From contig JAPLMA010000100.1 in NCBI GenBank assembly GCA_026387255.1, positions 1-9,862 on the forward strand: 9,862 bases of DNA, written 5' to 3'. The DNA comes from Candidatus Omnitrophota bacterium (GTDB lineage: Bacteria; Omnitrophota; Gorgyraeia; Gygaellales; Profunditerraquicolaceae). The position numbers and the translations under genes were made by a program. Positions 1 through 7,095 of the stretch are shown here, piece by piece. Each line of letters starts with the position of its first letter. The stretch's first letter is position 1. The notes beneath the pieces were generated by a model that worked only from the letters and a program-made list of their open reading frames with translations, was not told the origin of the DNA and ran no database searches.

Positions 1-1770
1 AAATACCCAATCACAATCGAGAATAAAAAGGATTGTCCTTTATACACTGCGAGAATAATTAAAAATGTAAAAGTTGGCCCTTCTCCAGAGTGGCTCAGGA
101 AGAGATTGGAATTAGTCGGATGCCGCAGTGTGAATAATGTCATGGATATTACTAATTATGTTTTATTTGAGTTGGGCCAGCCGTTACACGTCTTTGATTT
201 AGATAAATTGAGTCAAAATGAAATTAGAGTGCGCCGGGCTAATGCGCATGAAAAAATTATTACTATTGATGGGGTAACTAGGCTATTAAGTCCGGAAATT
301 TTGGTCATTGCCGACGCGCATAAACCTTTAGCCATTGCTGGAATTATGGGGGGCAAAGAAACCGAAGTTACGCTTAAGACGCGTAACATTTTATTGGAAG
401 GCGCGATATTTAATCCGATGCTCGTGCGCCGGGCTAAACAAAAGTTAGGATTGCAATCCGAATCAGCCTATCGATTCGAAAGAGGGGTAGATTCAGAAGC
501 ACTTAGCAGCGCTTCTTGGGCAGCAGGAGAGCTAATTTTAAAATTAGCTTATGGTGAGCCTTCGGGGTTCAGCAGTTTAGGCACAGCTAAAGTAATTCAT
601 CCGATGATTAATCTGGATGTTACTTATTTAAATAAACTGTTAGGTACAGCTATTACTAGATTTAAGGTTAAGCAGATTTTAAACAGGTTAGGCCTACCGG
701 TAACCACTAAAACCAGGAATATTTTAAGTGTTAAAGTGCCTAGTTTTCGTCAGGATTTAAAGTTGCCAATAGATTTAGTGGAGGAGGTTGCGCGTATTTA
801 TGGTTATGGTGAAATTCCCCAATCTCTTCCGGCGGTAAAGCCCAGTCGAAAAGTTTTAGATAAAAAAGAAGTTATTTGTGGCATAAAAAATATTTTATTT
901 GGTTTAGGTCTAGATGAGGCAATTACCTATAGTTTGGTTGACCGTGACTTGCTTAAGAAATCCGGAGTTAATACTGATGTCGGGTTAATTGAGATTTCCA
1001 ATCCCTTAAGTAAGGAGCAGGAGGTTTTGCGTCCCGCTCTTTTTCCCAGCCTTATTCGTGCCCTGGCCCATAATTTAAATCAGCAGCAGGAGCGGGTAAG
1101 CATTTTTGAGATCGCTAATGTTTTTTCCGGCCGAGCAAACACCGTCACAGAAAATTCTTTACTGGGCATAGCTTTATGTGGCCAGAATGCCTTTTTTACT
1201 AAACAGGGCTTAGTTAGAGAAGAGATTGCACTGTTACATTTAAAAGGTGTTTTAGAGACTTTGTTTAATCGACTGGGGGTTAAGAGTTTTGATTTTGGTG
1301 GCCAAGAAGATAATAAAGTAAATATTATGATTAATCAGAAAGCGGTAGGTTTTATGCTGAATTTAAGCCCGCAAATTTTGGGCGCCTTTGATATTAAGAA
1401 TCGGCAAGCGGTTTTAGCTGAAGTTAATTTAGAAATGTTATTTGGCAGTATAAATTTAGGAAAAAAGTTTTTGGATATTCCTAAATATCCGGCCATTACC
1501 CGGGACATAAGTTTTGTCATTAATGAGGATATTCCGGTGAAGGGGTTACTGCTGGCGATAGAAGCCAGGGGCACTCCGCTATTAGACCAGGTAAAAATAG
1601 TAGATTATTATCAGGGTAAGCAAATTCCGGTTGGGTTCAAGGGGTTAACCATATCTTGTATTTACCGATTGGATCGCCGTACGTTGACCGAAGAGGAAAT
1701 CTCTCCGGTACACAATGATATTTGTTCTTTATTGGAAGAGCGGTTTGGTATAAAATTACGGGGAGCATAG
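1..1770 (+). CDS. pheT: Phenylalanine--tRNA ligase beta subunit, 5'-truncated by window start
   Basis: PheT pairs with PheS as an alpha2-beta2 enzyme that charges tRNA-Phe in the cytoplasm; the beta chain supplies editing and tRNA-binding domains. The frame is open from base 1, so the TTG at 106 is not the start: codons 1-35 already match PheT (VKVGPSPEWLRKRL around residues 23-36). The visible 589 residues include the B3/B4 editing region (GQPLHVFD near 59-66, IAGIMGG near 113-118, ESAYRFERGVD near 154-164), the B5 domain (FRQDLKLPIDLVEEVARIYGY near 249-269), the catalytic-like B6/B7 region (RPALFPSLIRAL near 344) and a C-terminal ferredoxin-fold anticodon-binding domain (about 490-588, PKYPAITRDISFVI). 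Typical PheT is about 800 residues, so roughly 200 N-terminal residues lie outside the window. The gene ends in TAG at 1768. pheS is presumably just upstream. Confidence 0.97.
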   Translation, partial: KYPITIENKKDCPLYTARIIKNVKVGPSPEWLRKRLELVGCRSVNNVMDITNYVLFELGQPLHVFDLDKLSQNEIRVRRANAHEKIITIDGVTRLLSPEILVIADAHKPLAIAGIMGGKETEVTLKTRNILLEGAIFNPMLVRRAKQKLGLQSESAYRFERGVDSEALSSASWAAGELILKLAYGEPSGFSSLGTAKVIHPMINLDVTYLNKLLGTAITRFKVKQILNRLGLPVTTKTRNILSVKVPSFRQDLKLPIDLVEEVARIYGYGEIPQSLPAVKPSRKVLDKKEVICGIKNILFGLGLDEAITYSLVDRDLLKKSGVNTDVGLIEISNPLSKEQEVLRPALFPSLIRALAHNLNQQQERVSIFEIANVFSGRANTVTENSLLGIALCGQNAFFTKQGLVREEIALLHLKGVLETLFNRLGVKSFDFGGQEDNKVNIMINQKAVGFMLNLSPQILGAFDIKNRQAVLAEVNLEMLFGSINLGKKFLDIPKYPAITRDISFVINEDIPVKGLLLAIEARGTPLLDQVKIVDYYQGKQIPVGFKGLTISCIYRLDRRTLTEEEISPVHNDICSLLEERFGIKLRGA

Positions 1771-1794
1771 TTAAAAACAAAGGAACAGTTAGGA

Positions 1795-1823
1795 TTGATT
1801 TCTGTATAAATATGTGTTATGCT
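1795..1823 (+). promoter_or_regulatory. Candidate sigma70-type promoter upstream of the 6S RNA
   Basis: TTGATT (1795-1800), a 17-bp spacer, then TATGCT (1818-1823) preceded by TGT, which gives an extended -10. The predicted start is near 1830, about 65 nt before the 6S RNA core, so the primary transcript would carry a leader containing the two stem-loops at 1849-1894. It lies just after the pheT stop. Based on motif match only. Confidence 0.45.
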
Positions 1824-1848
1824 TTTGGTAGAAAATATTTGCTCTTTT

Positions 1849-1894
1849 TCCCGCCTATGGCGGGATCCCGTTTTTACTTTAAGTAGTAACGGGA
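1849..1894 (+). repeat. Two abutting stem-loops before the 6S RNA
   Basis: The first hairpin pairs TCCCGCC (1849-1855) with GGCGGGA (1859-1865) around a TAT loop. The second begins at the next base and pairs TCCCGTT (1866-1872) with AACGGGA (1888-1894), with an inner TACT/AGTA stem. Neither is followed by a clean T-run, so they are poor terminators for pheT. They could be a structured leader trimmed from the 6S precursor or a dispersed palindromic repeat; the GGCGG arm recurs at 2060-2109 on the other side of the 6S RNA. Confidence 0.6.
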
Positions 1895-1896
1895 AG

Positions 1897-2061
1897 ATAT
1901 CCCTGCGGTGCGCGTTGGAAATTTGATAATTGTTGAACCAACACTATTTTCACGGGAACCCCATTATTCTTTATTGCACGTGTGCTTAAAGATAGGGTAC
2001 CCACCTGAAGCCAAATCGGTTCAGACTATCAGTCCAACGGCACTTTTGCGGGGATTTTTTT
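1897..2061 (+). ncRNA. ssrS: 6S RNA
   Basis: 6S RNA binds the housekeeping RNA polymerase holoenzyme by mimicking an open promoter and represses transcription as cells leave growth. The ends form the expected long closing stem: ATCCCTGC (1899-1906) pairs with GCGGGGAT (2048-2055), GTGC (1908-1911) with GCAC (2040-2043), and CGTTGGA (1913-1919) with TCCAACG (2033-2039). A central bubble follows, with the family-like stretches TTTTCACGGGAACCCC on the 5' side and GGGTACCCACCTGAAG on the 3' side. The apical hairpin includes GCAC/GTGC and CTTTA/TAAAG pairs. The 3' bubble strand holds the small hairpin CTGAAGCC/GGTTCAG that is usual for 6S RNA. The 3' stem runs straight into seven Ts. 6S genes next to rarA are known from several phyla (from memory), which fits the downstream gene. 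About 165 nt is slightly short. Exact ends are estimates. Confidence 0.9.
2033..2061 (+). terminator. Probable intrinsic terminator formed by the 6S closing stem
   Basis: The 3' arm of the 6S closing stem ends in GCGGGGAT, and the T-run at 2055-2061 follows at once, so the mature RNA's own stem can act as the terminator. Some transcripts may read through into rarA, for which no separate promoter is evident. Confidence 0.55.
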
Positions 2062-2109
2062 GTCCGCCACAATACTTTGGCGGACAACCCGCCAATCTTT
2101 GTGGCGGGT
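2060..2109 (+). repeat. Four-arm GGCGG/CCGCC palindrome between 6S RNA and rarA
   Basis: Arms 1 and 2 form a 10-bp perfect stem (TTGTCCGCCA 2060-2069 with TGGCGGACAA 2078-2087). Arms 3 and 4 form an 8-bp stem (ACCCGCCA 2087-2094 with TGGCGGGT 2102-2109). The same arms can instead pair 1 with 4 (CCGCCACAA 2064-2072 with TTGTGGCGG 2099-2107) and 2 with 3 (TTGGCGG 2077-2083 with CCGCCAA 2089-2095). The last arm ends 14 nt before the rarA ATG and holds the only G-rich stretch upstream of it. It may be a dispersed palindromic repeat or a leader structure. Confidence 0.7.
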
Positions 2110-2123
2110 AAACCATCAATCGC

Positions 2124-3446
2124 ATGGATTTATTCATTCAAGAAACTTTAAATATCCAGGATAAAAACCTCCCCTTGGCAGTTCGCTTGCGGCCAACCAC
2201 TCTTGATCAGCTAATTGGTCAGGATCAGATATTAGGTAAAAATAAATTATTACGTCGCGCCATTGAAGCTGACCGGTTAACTTCGCTTATTTTGTTTGGG
2301 CCTCCGGGAACAGGTAAAACCTCTTTAGCCTGGTGTATCGCCAATATTACTCAGGCAAACTATTGTGCGATTAACGCGACCATTTCTAACGTTGAAGAAT
2401 TAAGAAAGATTATTGCCGTTTCTAAACTGAGGGCAAAAGAAGGAAAAAAGAAAACTATTCTATTTATCGATGAAATCCACCGTTTTAATAAAGCGCAGCA
2501 GGACGTGCTTTTGCCTGATGTTGAAGAGGGGCGTTTAGTATTAATTGGCGCGACAGTGCATAATCCGTATTTTTCGCTTACTGCCGCGCTACTTTCCCGG
2601 TCAATTGTTTGTGAGTTAAAGGCGTTGCAGAGTAATGATCTAGTGAGTATAATTAATAATGCTTTAAAGGATAAAGAAAAAGGGTTGGGTAATTTTAAGG
2701 TGAAGCTTGATAAAAATGCGCTTAATTTTTTAGCTAAAAGTTGCGAAGGTGATGCGCGCAGGGCTTTGTCTGCTCTGGAATTAGGGGTTTTAACTACCCC
2801 GGCGGCCAAAGATGGTTATATTAATTTTGATTTAGAGATTGCCCAGGAATCTATCCAGAAAAAAGCAGTAGTTTATGATCGCGATGGGGATGGCCATTAT
2901 GATACGGCTTCGGCATTTATCAAATCTATGCGTGGCTCTGATCCGGATGCGGCAATTTATTGGATGGCCAAGATGTTATATGCCGGAGAGGATCCGCGTT
3001 TTATCGCGCGCCGGGTTTGTATTTTAGCCGCCGAAGACGTAGGCAATGCCGATCCTTTAGCTTTAGTTTTAGCTAATGCGGCTTTACAGATCTCTGAGTT
3101 TGTGGGTATGCCCGAAGCTAGGATTCCTCTAGCTCAAGCAGTGATCTATGTCACCTGCGCTCCTAAATCCAATGCCAGTTACTTGGCAGTGGAAAGAGCT
3201 ACCCAGGATATCAAAGAAAATAAGGTGCAGGAAGTTCCGGATCACCTTAAGGATGCTTCTTACAGCGGCGCGGAAAAATTAGGGCATGGCCTAGGGTATA
3301 AATATGCTCATGACTATCCGGAACATTTTGTGAAACAGAAATATACATGTAAAAAAGTATGTTATTATGAGCCTACGGATATAGGTCATGAAGCTAAAAT
3401 TAAAGAGCGTTTAGAAAAATTACGTCAAGCTTCTTCCGCCGGGTAA
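2124..3446 (+). CDS. rarA: Replication-associated recombination protein A (RarA/MgsA family AAA+ ATPase)
   Basis: RarA is a clamp-loader-like AAA+ ATPase of the RarA/Mgs1/WRNIP1 family that acts at stalled replication forks in the cytoplasm. The 440-residue product is normal length (E. coli about 447). Visible parts are an N-terminal family motif (LAVRLRPTTLDQLIGQ, 18-33), Walker A GPPGTGKT (59-66), Walker B FIDEIHRF (114-121), a sensor 1 region (IGATVHNPYF, 141-150) with arginine-finger candidate R159 in LLSRS, sensor 2 (CEGDARRALSALE, about 207-219), and a C-terminal region typical of the family (YDRDGDGHYDTASAFIKSMRGSDPDAA, RRVCILAAEDVGNADP). The start ATG at 2124 sits where the family begins, but no good Shine-Dalgarno precedes it; the only G-rich stretch (2103-2108) is 15 nt away and buried in a hairpin. 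The usual sensor 1 TTENPSF reads TVHNPYF here. Likely first gene of a set with the next two. Confidence 0.96.
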   Translation: MDLFIQETLNIQDKNLPLAVRLRPTTLDQLIGQDQILGKNKLLRRAIEADRLTSLILFGPPGTGKTSLAWCIANITQANYCAINATISNVEELRKIIAVSKLRAKEGKKKTILFIDEIHRFNKAQQDVLLPDVEEGRLVLIGATVHNPYFSLTAALLSRSIVCELKALQSNDLVSIINNALKDKEKGLGNFKVKLDKNALNFLAKSCEGDARRALSALELGVLTTPAAKDGYINFDLEIAQESIQKKAVVYDRDGDGHYDTASAFIKSMRGSDPDAAIYWMAKMLYAGEDPRFIARRVCILAAEDVGNADPLALVLANAALQISEFVGMPEARIPLAQAVIYVTCAPKSNASYLAVERATQDIKENKVQEVPDHLKDASYSGAEKLGHGLGYKYAHDYPEHFVKQKYTCKKVCYYEPTDIGHEAKIKERLEKLRQASSAG

Positions 3447-3485
3447 AAATTCCCGGGGAGATATACGGATAAAGGATCAGCCAAA

Positions 3486-4370
3486 ATGATGCTCATTATG
3501 CAAATATTAATAGTTATAGGCGTGGGGGCAATTATTTATGCGGTTTTTGGGATGTTTACATCGGATAGCCCTAAATTCCCTCCAAAGCGGATAATTCAAG
3601 ACCAGCCACTACTTGCACAAGATTTTGGTAAGGAGCAAAAAATCCAGCGTTTACAAAGTCAGATCGCTAAATTAGAAAGTCAGTTAGAACAGTCCAAGGT
3701 TGCAACGGTCGAGGGAGAATCTGGATTAAAGACCATTGAAGAAAAAGAAGCGGAATTTTCTCTAGAGTTAAAGCGCAGAGAAGAGTGGGTGGCTAAAGCG
3801 GAGGCAGAACGAGCTAAGACTAGAACAGAAAATTTAGATTTAAATAATAAGTTTATTGTTAAGGAAAATGAATTGCAGGAGGAGTTTAAAAAAAATGTAG
3901 ATTTAAACCGCCAGGTGCGTGAAATAAAAGCTGCCCTGGAAGCAAACCAGATGGCTTGCCGGCTTAAAGAAGATCAACTGCAAGCGCAGAAACATCAAAG
4001 CGAAAGCCAGCTTAAGAGTATTAATGAGTATTTGGCGACGATTGCGGAGTTTAAGCGCAAAGAAAAAATCAGTGAGTGGGTGCCTAAAGCAGAGTTTAGT
4101 CAATTAAATGCAGAGTACGCAAAATTAGAGCAAGATTTAGCCGACAGCCAAGAGAGATTGAAAAGTTTTGCCGCCGAGATCGCGCATTTGCGTCAATTGA
4201 TCGATAAAGAATCTCTGCCGGCAGAAGAAATTAAGCAAGAAAAATCTACTCCAGAAGACATTCGGCCCCCAGGAGCTACTCTTAAAGAGACTAAACAAGA
4301 AGTAAAAAAGTTAGAAATGTTATTTGACAGCATAGATTTAGAAAAAAAGACAAAAGAAACAGAGGGGTAG
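3486..4370 (+). CDS. Hypothetical membrane-anchored coiled-coil protein
   Basis: I do not recognise this 294-residue protein. It starts with a single hydrophobic helix (about residues 3-24, LIMQILIVIGVGAIIYAVFG), then a short proline-containing linker (27-35). A long charged Glu/Lys/Gln-rich stretch with heptad-like spacing (about 48-245) should form a coiled coil, and the acidic, proline-containing tail looks disordered (245-294). This predicts a bitopic protein with most of its mass on one side of the inner membrane, probably the cytoplasm. The motif EWVxKAE occurs twice, at 100-106 and 197-203, suggesting an internal repeat. The ATG at 3486 has an AAAGGA Shine-Dalgarno at 3471-3476 with good spacing; the next codon is also ATG. 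It lies 39 nt after rarA and 24 nt before the cyclophilin gene, so co-transcription is likely. It could be a scaffold or envelope-structure protein, but nothing in the sequence fixes a role. Confidence 0.85.
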   Translation: MMLIMQILIVIGVGAIIYAVFGMFTSDSPKFPPKRIIQDQPLLAQDFGKEQKIQRLQSQIAKLESQLEQSKVATVEGESGLKTIEEKEAEFSLELKRREEWVAKAEAERAKTRTENLDLNNKFIVKENELQEEFKKNVDLNRQVREIKAALEANQMACRLKEDQLQAQKHQSESQLKSINEYLATIAEFKRKEKISEWVPKAEFSQLNAEYAKLEQDLADSQERLKSFAAEIAHLRQLIDKESLPAEEIKQEKSTPEDIRPPGATLKETKQEVKKLEMLFDSIDLEKKTKETEG

Positions 4371-4394
4371 AAATAAAAGAAAGGAAAAGGTAAG

Positions 4395-4955
4395 ATGCAG
4401 GCTATGAAAATGAAAGTATTTATGGCATTGTTAGTGTTAAGTTTAACCTTTTGTTATGGAGGGATCTTGGCGATGAACGAAACAATTGTGGTTTTAGAAA
4501 CTAATCAAGGAAACATCGAAATTAAACTAAAAGATGATCTGGCGCCGAAAACCTGTGAAAATTTTACTCAGCTGGTTGAAAAGGGGTATTATGATGGTTT
4601 GATTTTTCATCGGGTAATCAAAGGTTTTATGATTCAAGGCGGAGATCCTACGGGAACTGGAACCGGTGGCGCTTCAATTTGGGGAAAGCCTTTTGAAGAT
4701 GAAGTAACTCCGCAAGCCAAGTTTGATCAGGCAGGTATTTTGGCGATGGCCAATAGCGGACCCAATACAAACGGCAGCCAGTTTTTTATTACCTGCGCTA
4801 AAACACCTTGGTTAAATATGCGCCATACCATTTTTGGCGAGGTTGTTTCTGGTTTGGAGGTAGTGCAAAAGATTGAAAATACTCCGGTTAACGCCGATGA
4901 TCAGCCGATCGTCCAACAGAAGATCAATCGAGCGTATATAAAACCCAGCGCTTAA
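4395..4955 (+). CDS. Cyclophilin-type peptidyl-prolyl cis-trans isomerase with N-terminal signal sequence
   Basis: Cyclophilins speed cis-trans isomerisation of X-Pro bonds during folding. The 186-residue product has an N-terminal hydrophobic segment (about 7-26, after MQAMKMK) and then a compact cyclophilin domain (30-183). Expected active-site residues are present: FHRVIKGFMIQGGDP (71-85) gives the catalytic Arg73 with Phe78, Met79 and Gln81; NGSQFFIT (126-133) gives Gln129 and Phe131; PWL (138-140) keeps the tryptophan linked to cyclosporin binding; and RHTIFG (143-148) gives His144. The signal segment suggests export; no clean lipobox is seen (LTFC has Phe at -1) and the signal peptidase I site is unclear, so it may remain anchored. 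The start at 4395 has AAGGA at 4381-4385, with 4404 a possible alternative. A separate ATG at 4473 (residue 27) has its own GGAGG and would give a cytosolic 160-residue form. Confidence 0.95.
   Translation: MQAMKMKVFMALLVLSLTFCYGGILAMNETIVVLETNQGNIEIKLKDDLAPKTCENFTQLVEKGYYDGLIFHRVIKGFMIQGGDPTGTGTGGASIWGKPFEDEVTPQAKFDQAGILAMANSGPNTNGSQFFITCAKTPWLNMRHTIFGEVVSGLEVVQKIENTPVNADDQPIVQQKINRAYIKPSA
4458..4475 (+). promoter_or_regulatory. Internal Shine-Dalgarno and start codon in the cyclophilin gene
   Basis: GGAGGG (4458-4463) lies 9 nt before an in-frame ATG (4473-4475) at codon 27, exactly where the hydrophobic leader ends and the cyclophilin fold begins (MNETIVVLE). It matches the ribosome consensus better than the site at the upstream start. 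It may give a leaderless-protein, cytosolic isoform, or it may be the only true start. Confidence 0.45.
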
Positions 4956-4985
4956 AATATCCCGATAAAAAGGATCTGAATTTCA

Positions 4986-5017
4986 ACAGTAGGGGAGGTT
5001 GAAACCTCCTCTACTGT
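4986..5017 (+). terminator. Strong stem-loop between the cyclophilin and helicase genes
   Basis: A 14-bp stem with one G-U pair joins 4986-4999 (ACAGTAGGGGAGGT) to 5004-5017 (ACCTCCTCTACTGT) around a TGAA loop. No T-run follows (AATCGATAATT), so it is not a textbook intrinsic terminator. It may be a 3'-end stabiliser, a weak terminator, or a bidirectional block between transcription units. Confidence 0.5.
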
Positions 5018-5030
5018 AATCGATAATTAA

Positions 5031-5036
5031 TAAAAT
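5031..5036 (+). promoter_or_regulatory. Possible -10 element just upstream of the helicase start
   Basis: TAAAAT ends 5 nt before the ATG at 5042, which would place the transcript start on or next to the start codon. No convincing -35 is seen 17 bp upstream. It parallels the arrangement before the gene at 7176. Weak on its own. Confidence 0.25.
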
Positions 5037-5041
5037 AGCTT

Positions 5042-7069
5042 ATGAAAGAAATAAATTATCATCGAGAGCTAAATCCTGCACAGCTTAAGGCCGTAGAATC
5101 TATTCATGGTCCGCATCTGGTTATCGCCGGCGCGGGAAGCGGTAAGACGCGGGTTTTGGTACACCGGGTTGCCTATCTGGTCCAACAAGGCATAGCGCCG
5201 GAACAGATTCTTTTACTTACTTTTACGCGTCGTTCGGCTGAAGAGATGCTGCGTCGGGCCAGCATTTTACTGGATGAGCGCTGCAGAAATGTTTCCGGCG
5301 GTACTTTTCATTCATTCGCCAATATGATTTTAAGAAAATACGCCAAGCTTTTAGAAATTAGCAATAATTTTACTATTCTTGATCAGGCGGATGCCGAAGA
5401 TGCGGTAAATTTAGTGCGCACGCAGCTGGGGTTTCATAAATCCGAGAAACGTTTTCCACGTAAACATGCCATTTTAGAGGTAATCTCTAAAAGTGTGAAT
5501 AAATCTGAAAAGATCTCCGGAGTGCTGTTTGATGAATATCCGCAGTTTATTGAATTTACCGAAGAGATTAAGAAAATTCGCGATGAATATAATAAATATA
5601 AACGTCAAAAATCGCTTCTGGATTATGATGATCTGCTGGTTTTTTTAAAAAACCTGCTTGTTAAGCATGAAACTGTGCGCGCCAGCTTGAGTGCTAAATA
5701 TAAATATATTATGGTTGATGAATATCAGGATACGAATAAACTCCAGGCGCATATTGCTTGTCTTTTGGCCGCGGATCATACCAATATTATGGTTGTGGGT
5801 GATGATGCTCAAAGTATCTATTCTTTTCGGGGGGCAAATTTTAAAAATATCATGGATTTTCCTGAGATATTTAAAGGCACTAAGATTATTACTTTGGAAG
5901 AGAATTACCGTTCCACCCAACCAATCTTGGATTTAACGAATGCGGTTATTGCTCAAGCTAGAGAAAAATTCCAAAAGAATCTTTATACCAAGAAGCAAGG
6001 GGGAAAAATACCGGTTTTTATCGATTGTGCGGATGAAAATTCACAATCTACTTTTGTGGCAGAAAAAATTCTGGAATTAAAAGAAGAAGGCGTAGCTTTA
6101 AAAGATATCGCTGTGCTTTTTCGTTCCGGGTGGCATTCTAATGATTTAGAAATTGAATTAGCCAGTCGAAATATTCTTTTTGCAAAATACGGTGGGCAAA
6201 AATTTGTGGAGGCTGCACACGTTAAAGATTTGGTAAGTTATTTGCGCATTGCCTATAACGTGCATGATCAAGTCAGTTGGCTGCGCGCGCTAGAACTAAT
6301 TCCTCGCATCGGCCCTAAAACTGCAACTAAAATTATCGACTCAATCCTGGATCCATCTAGGTTAGAAGAGTTGTGGCAGAAAAATGATGAACTTAAAAAA
6401 CTATTTGAGTTATTAAAAAAGGTAGATCTTAAGCGCGACAGCCCCGCTGAGGTTATTGCCAGATTCCTTAATTATTATCAGCCCTTATTAAAGATCAAGT
6501 ATGATGATTTTAACAAACGTTTAAATGATTTGGATTCATTATTAAGAATTGCTCAGCGCTATAAAACATGCGAACAATTTTTAGTTGATCTGGCTTTGGA
6601 GCCTCCGGAAAGAATGCTGGTTGAGCCTGCCCGACAGAATAAGGATGATGCTTTGCTTACCCTTTCAACTATACATTCAGCTAAGGGGCTGGAATGGCAT
6701 ACGGTATTTTTAATTTATGTTGCCGAGGGGCATTTGCCTTCATATCTATCTTTAAACTCAGCTGAGCAGATTGAAGAGGAGCGCCGTTTGTTTTATGTTG
6801 CCGCTACCCGGGCTAAAGTAAATTTATTTTTATTAAAACCGCATATTGATCGCTCACCTAGAAGTTTCGTCGATGGTGGCGGTTCAGTGTTTACCCAAAC
6901 CTCTCGTTTTTTAGAGCAGGGTGGCTTACTGGAAGAGTTTGTAGATGTACAGAGCACTAATTTCTCGGATGAACTGCTGGAATTAGAACTAGAAGATATT
7001 ATCGGAGAAAAAAGCAATAAGCATAAAGAATTTTTTGAGAGCATGGAAGAGTATTTTCGTAATGAATAA
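5042..7069 (+). CDS. uvrD: UvrD/PcrA-type superfamily 1 DNA helicase
   Basis: A 3'-5' ATP-dependent DNA helicase of the UvrD/Rep/PcrA family, acting in nucleotide excision and mismatch repair and in clearing replication forks. At 675 residues it is slightly shorter than PcrA or UvrD (about 720). All SF1A motifs are visible in order: Q motif LNPAQLKAV (10-18), Walker A GAGSGKT (30-36), motif Ia LTFTRRSAEEM (59-69), Walker B VDEYQDT (225-231), motif III VVGDDAQSIYSFRGA (251-265), motif IV NYRST (288-292), motif V TIHSAKGLEW (543-552) and motif VI EERRLFYVAATRA (579-591). Regions 1B and 2B are shorter than in E. coli UvrD, and the acidic C-terminal tail (about 638-675) is not a recognisable RNA polymerase-binding Tudor fold. 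The ATG at 5042 has no Shine-Dalgarno. The family call is secure; choosing UvrD, PcrA or Rep is not possible from sequence alone. Confidence 0.95.
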   Translation: MKEINYHRELNPAQLKAVESIHGPHLVIAGAGSGKTRVLVHRVAYLVQQGIAPEQILLLTFTRRSAEEMLRRASILLDERCRNVSGGTFHSFANMILRKYAKLLEISNNFTILDQADAEDAVNLVRTQLGFHKSEKRFPRKHAILEVISKSVNKSEKISGVLFDEYPQFIEFTEEIKKIRDEYNKYKRQKSLLDYDDLLVFLKNLLVKHETVRASLSAKYKYIMVDEYQDTNKLQAHIACLLAADHTNIMVVGDDAQSIYSFRGANFKNIMDFPEIFKGTKIITLEENYRSTQPILDLTNAVIAQAREKFQKNLYTKKQGGKIPVFIDCADENSQSTFVAEKILELKEEGVALKDIAVLFRSGWHSNDLEIELASRNILFAKYGGQKFVEAAHVKDLVSYLRIAYNVHDQVSWLRALELIPRIGPKTATKIIDSILDPSRLEELWQKNDELKKLFELLKKVDLKRDSPAEVIARFLNYYQPLLKIKYDDFNKRLNDLDSLLRIAQRYKTCEQFLVDLALEPPERMLVEPARQNKDDALLTLSTIHSAKGLEWHTVFLIYVAEGHLPSYLSLNSAEQIEEERRLFYVAATRAKVNLFLLKPHIDRSPRSFVDGGGSVFTQTSRFLEQGGLLEEFVDVQSTNFSDELLELELEDIIGEKSNKHKEFFESMEEYFRNE

Positions 7070-7095
7070 ATGACCCCATTTCCCGATTAGCGGCG

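Noticed and set aside
106..108. TTG as the start of pheT
   Set aside because: The frame is open from base 1 and the upstream 35 codons match conserved PheT sequence, so the gene begins before the window.
1841..1875. Intrinsic terminator of pheT
   Set aside because: The TCCCGCC/GGCGGGA hairpin is preceded by its T-run and followed by another stem, so it does not have terminator order on the + strand.
1908..2111. 67-codon open frame between pheT and rarA
   Set aside because: It lies across the 6S RNA and its flanking palindrome, has no ribosome site, and its sequence is explained by RNA structure.
2360..2809. 149-codon minus-strand open frame
   Set aside because: It is antisense to the conserved ATPase core of rarA. 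The product is low-complexity and resembles no known protein.
6793..7044. Serine-rich minus-strand open frame
   Set aside because: It is a shadow of the acidic C-terminal end of the helicase gene; the serine run is the complement of Glu/Leu codons.
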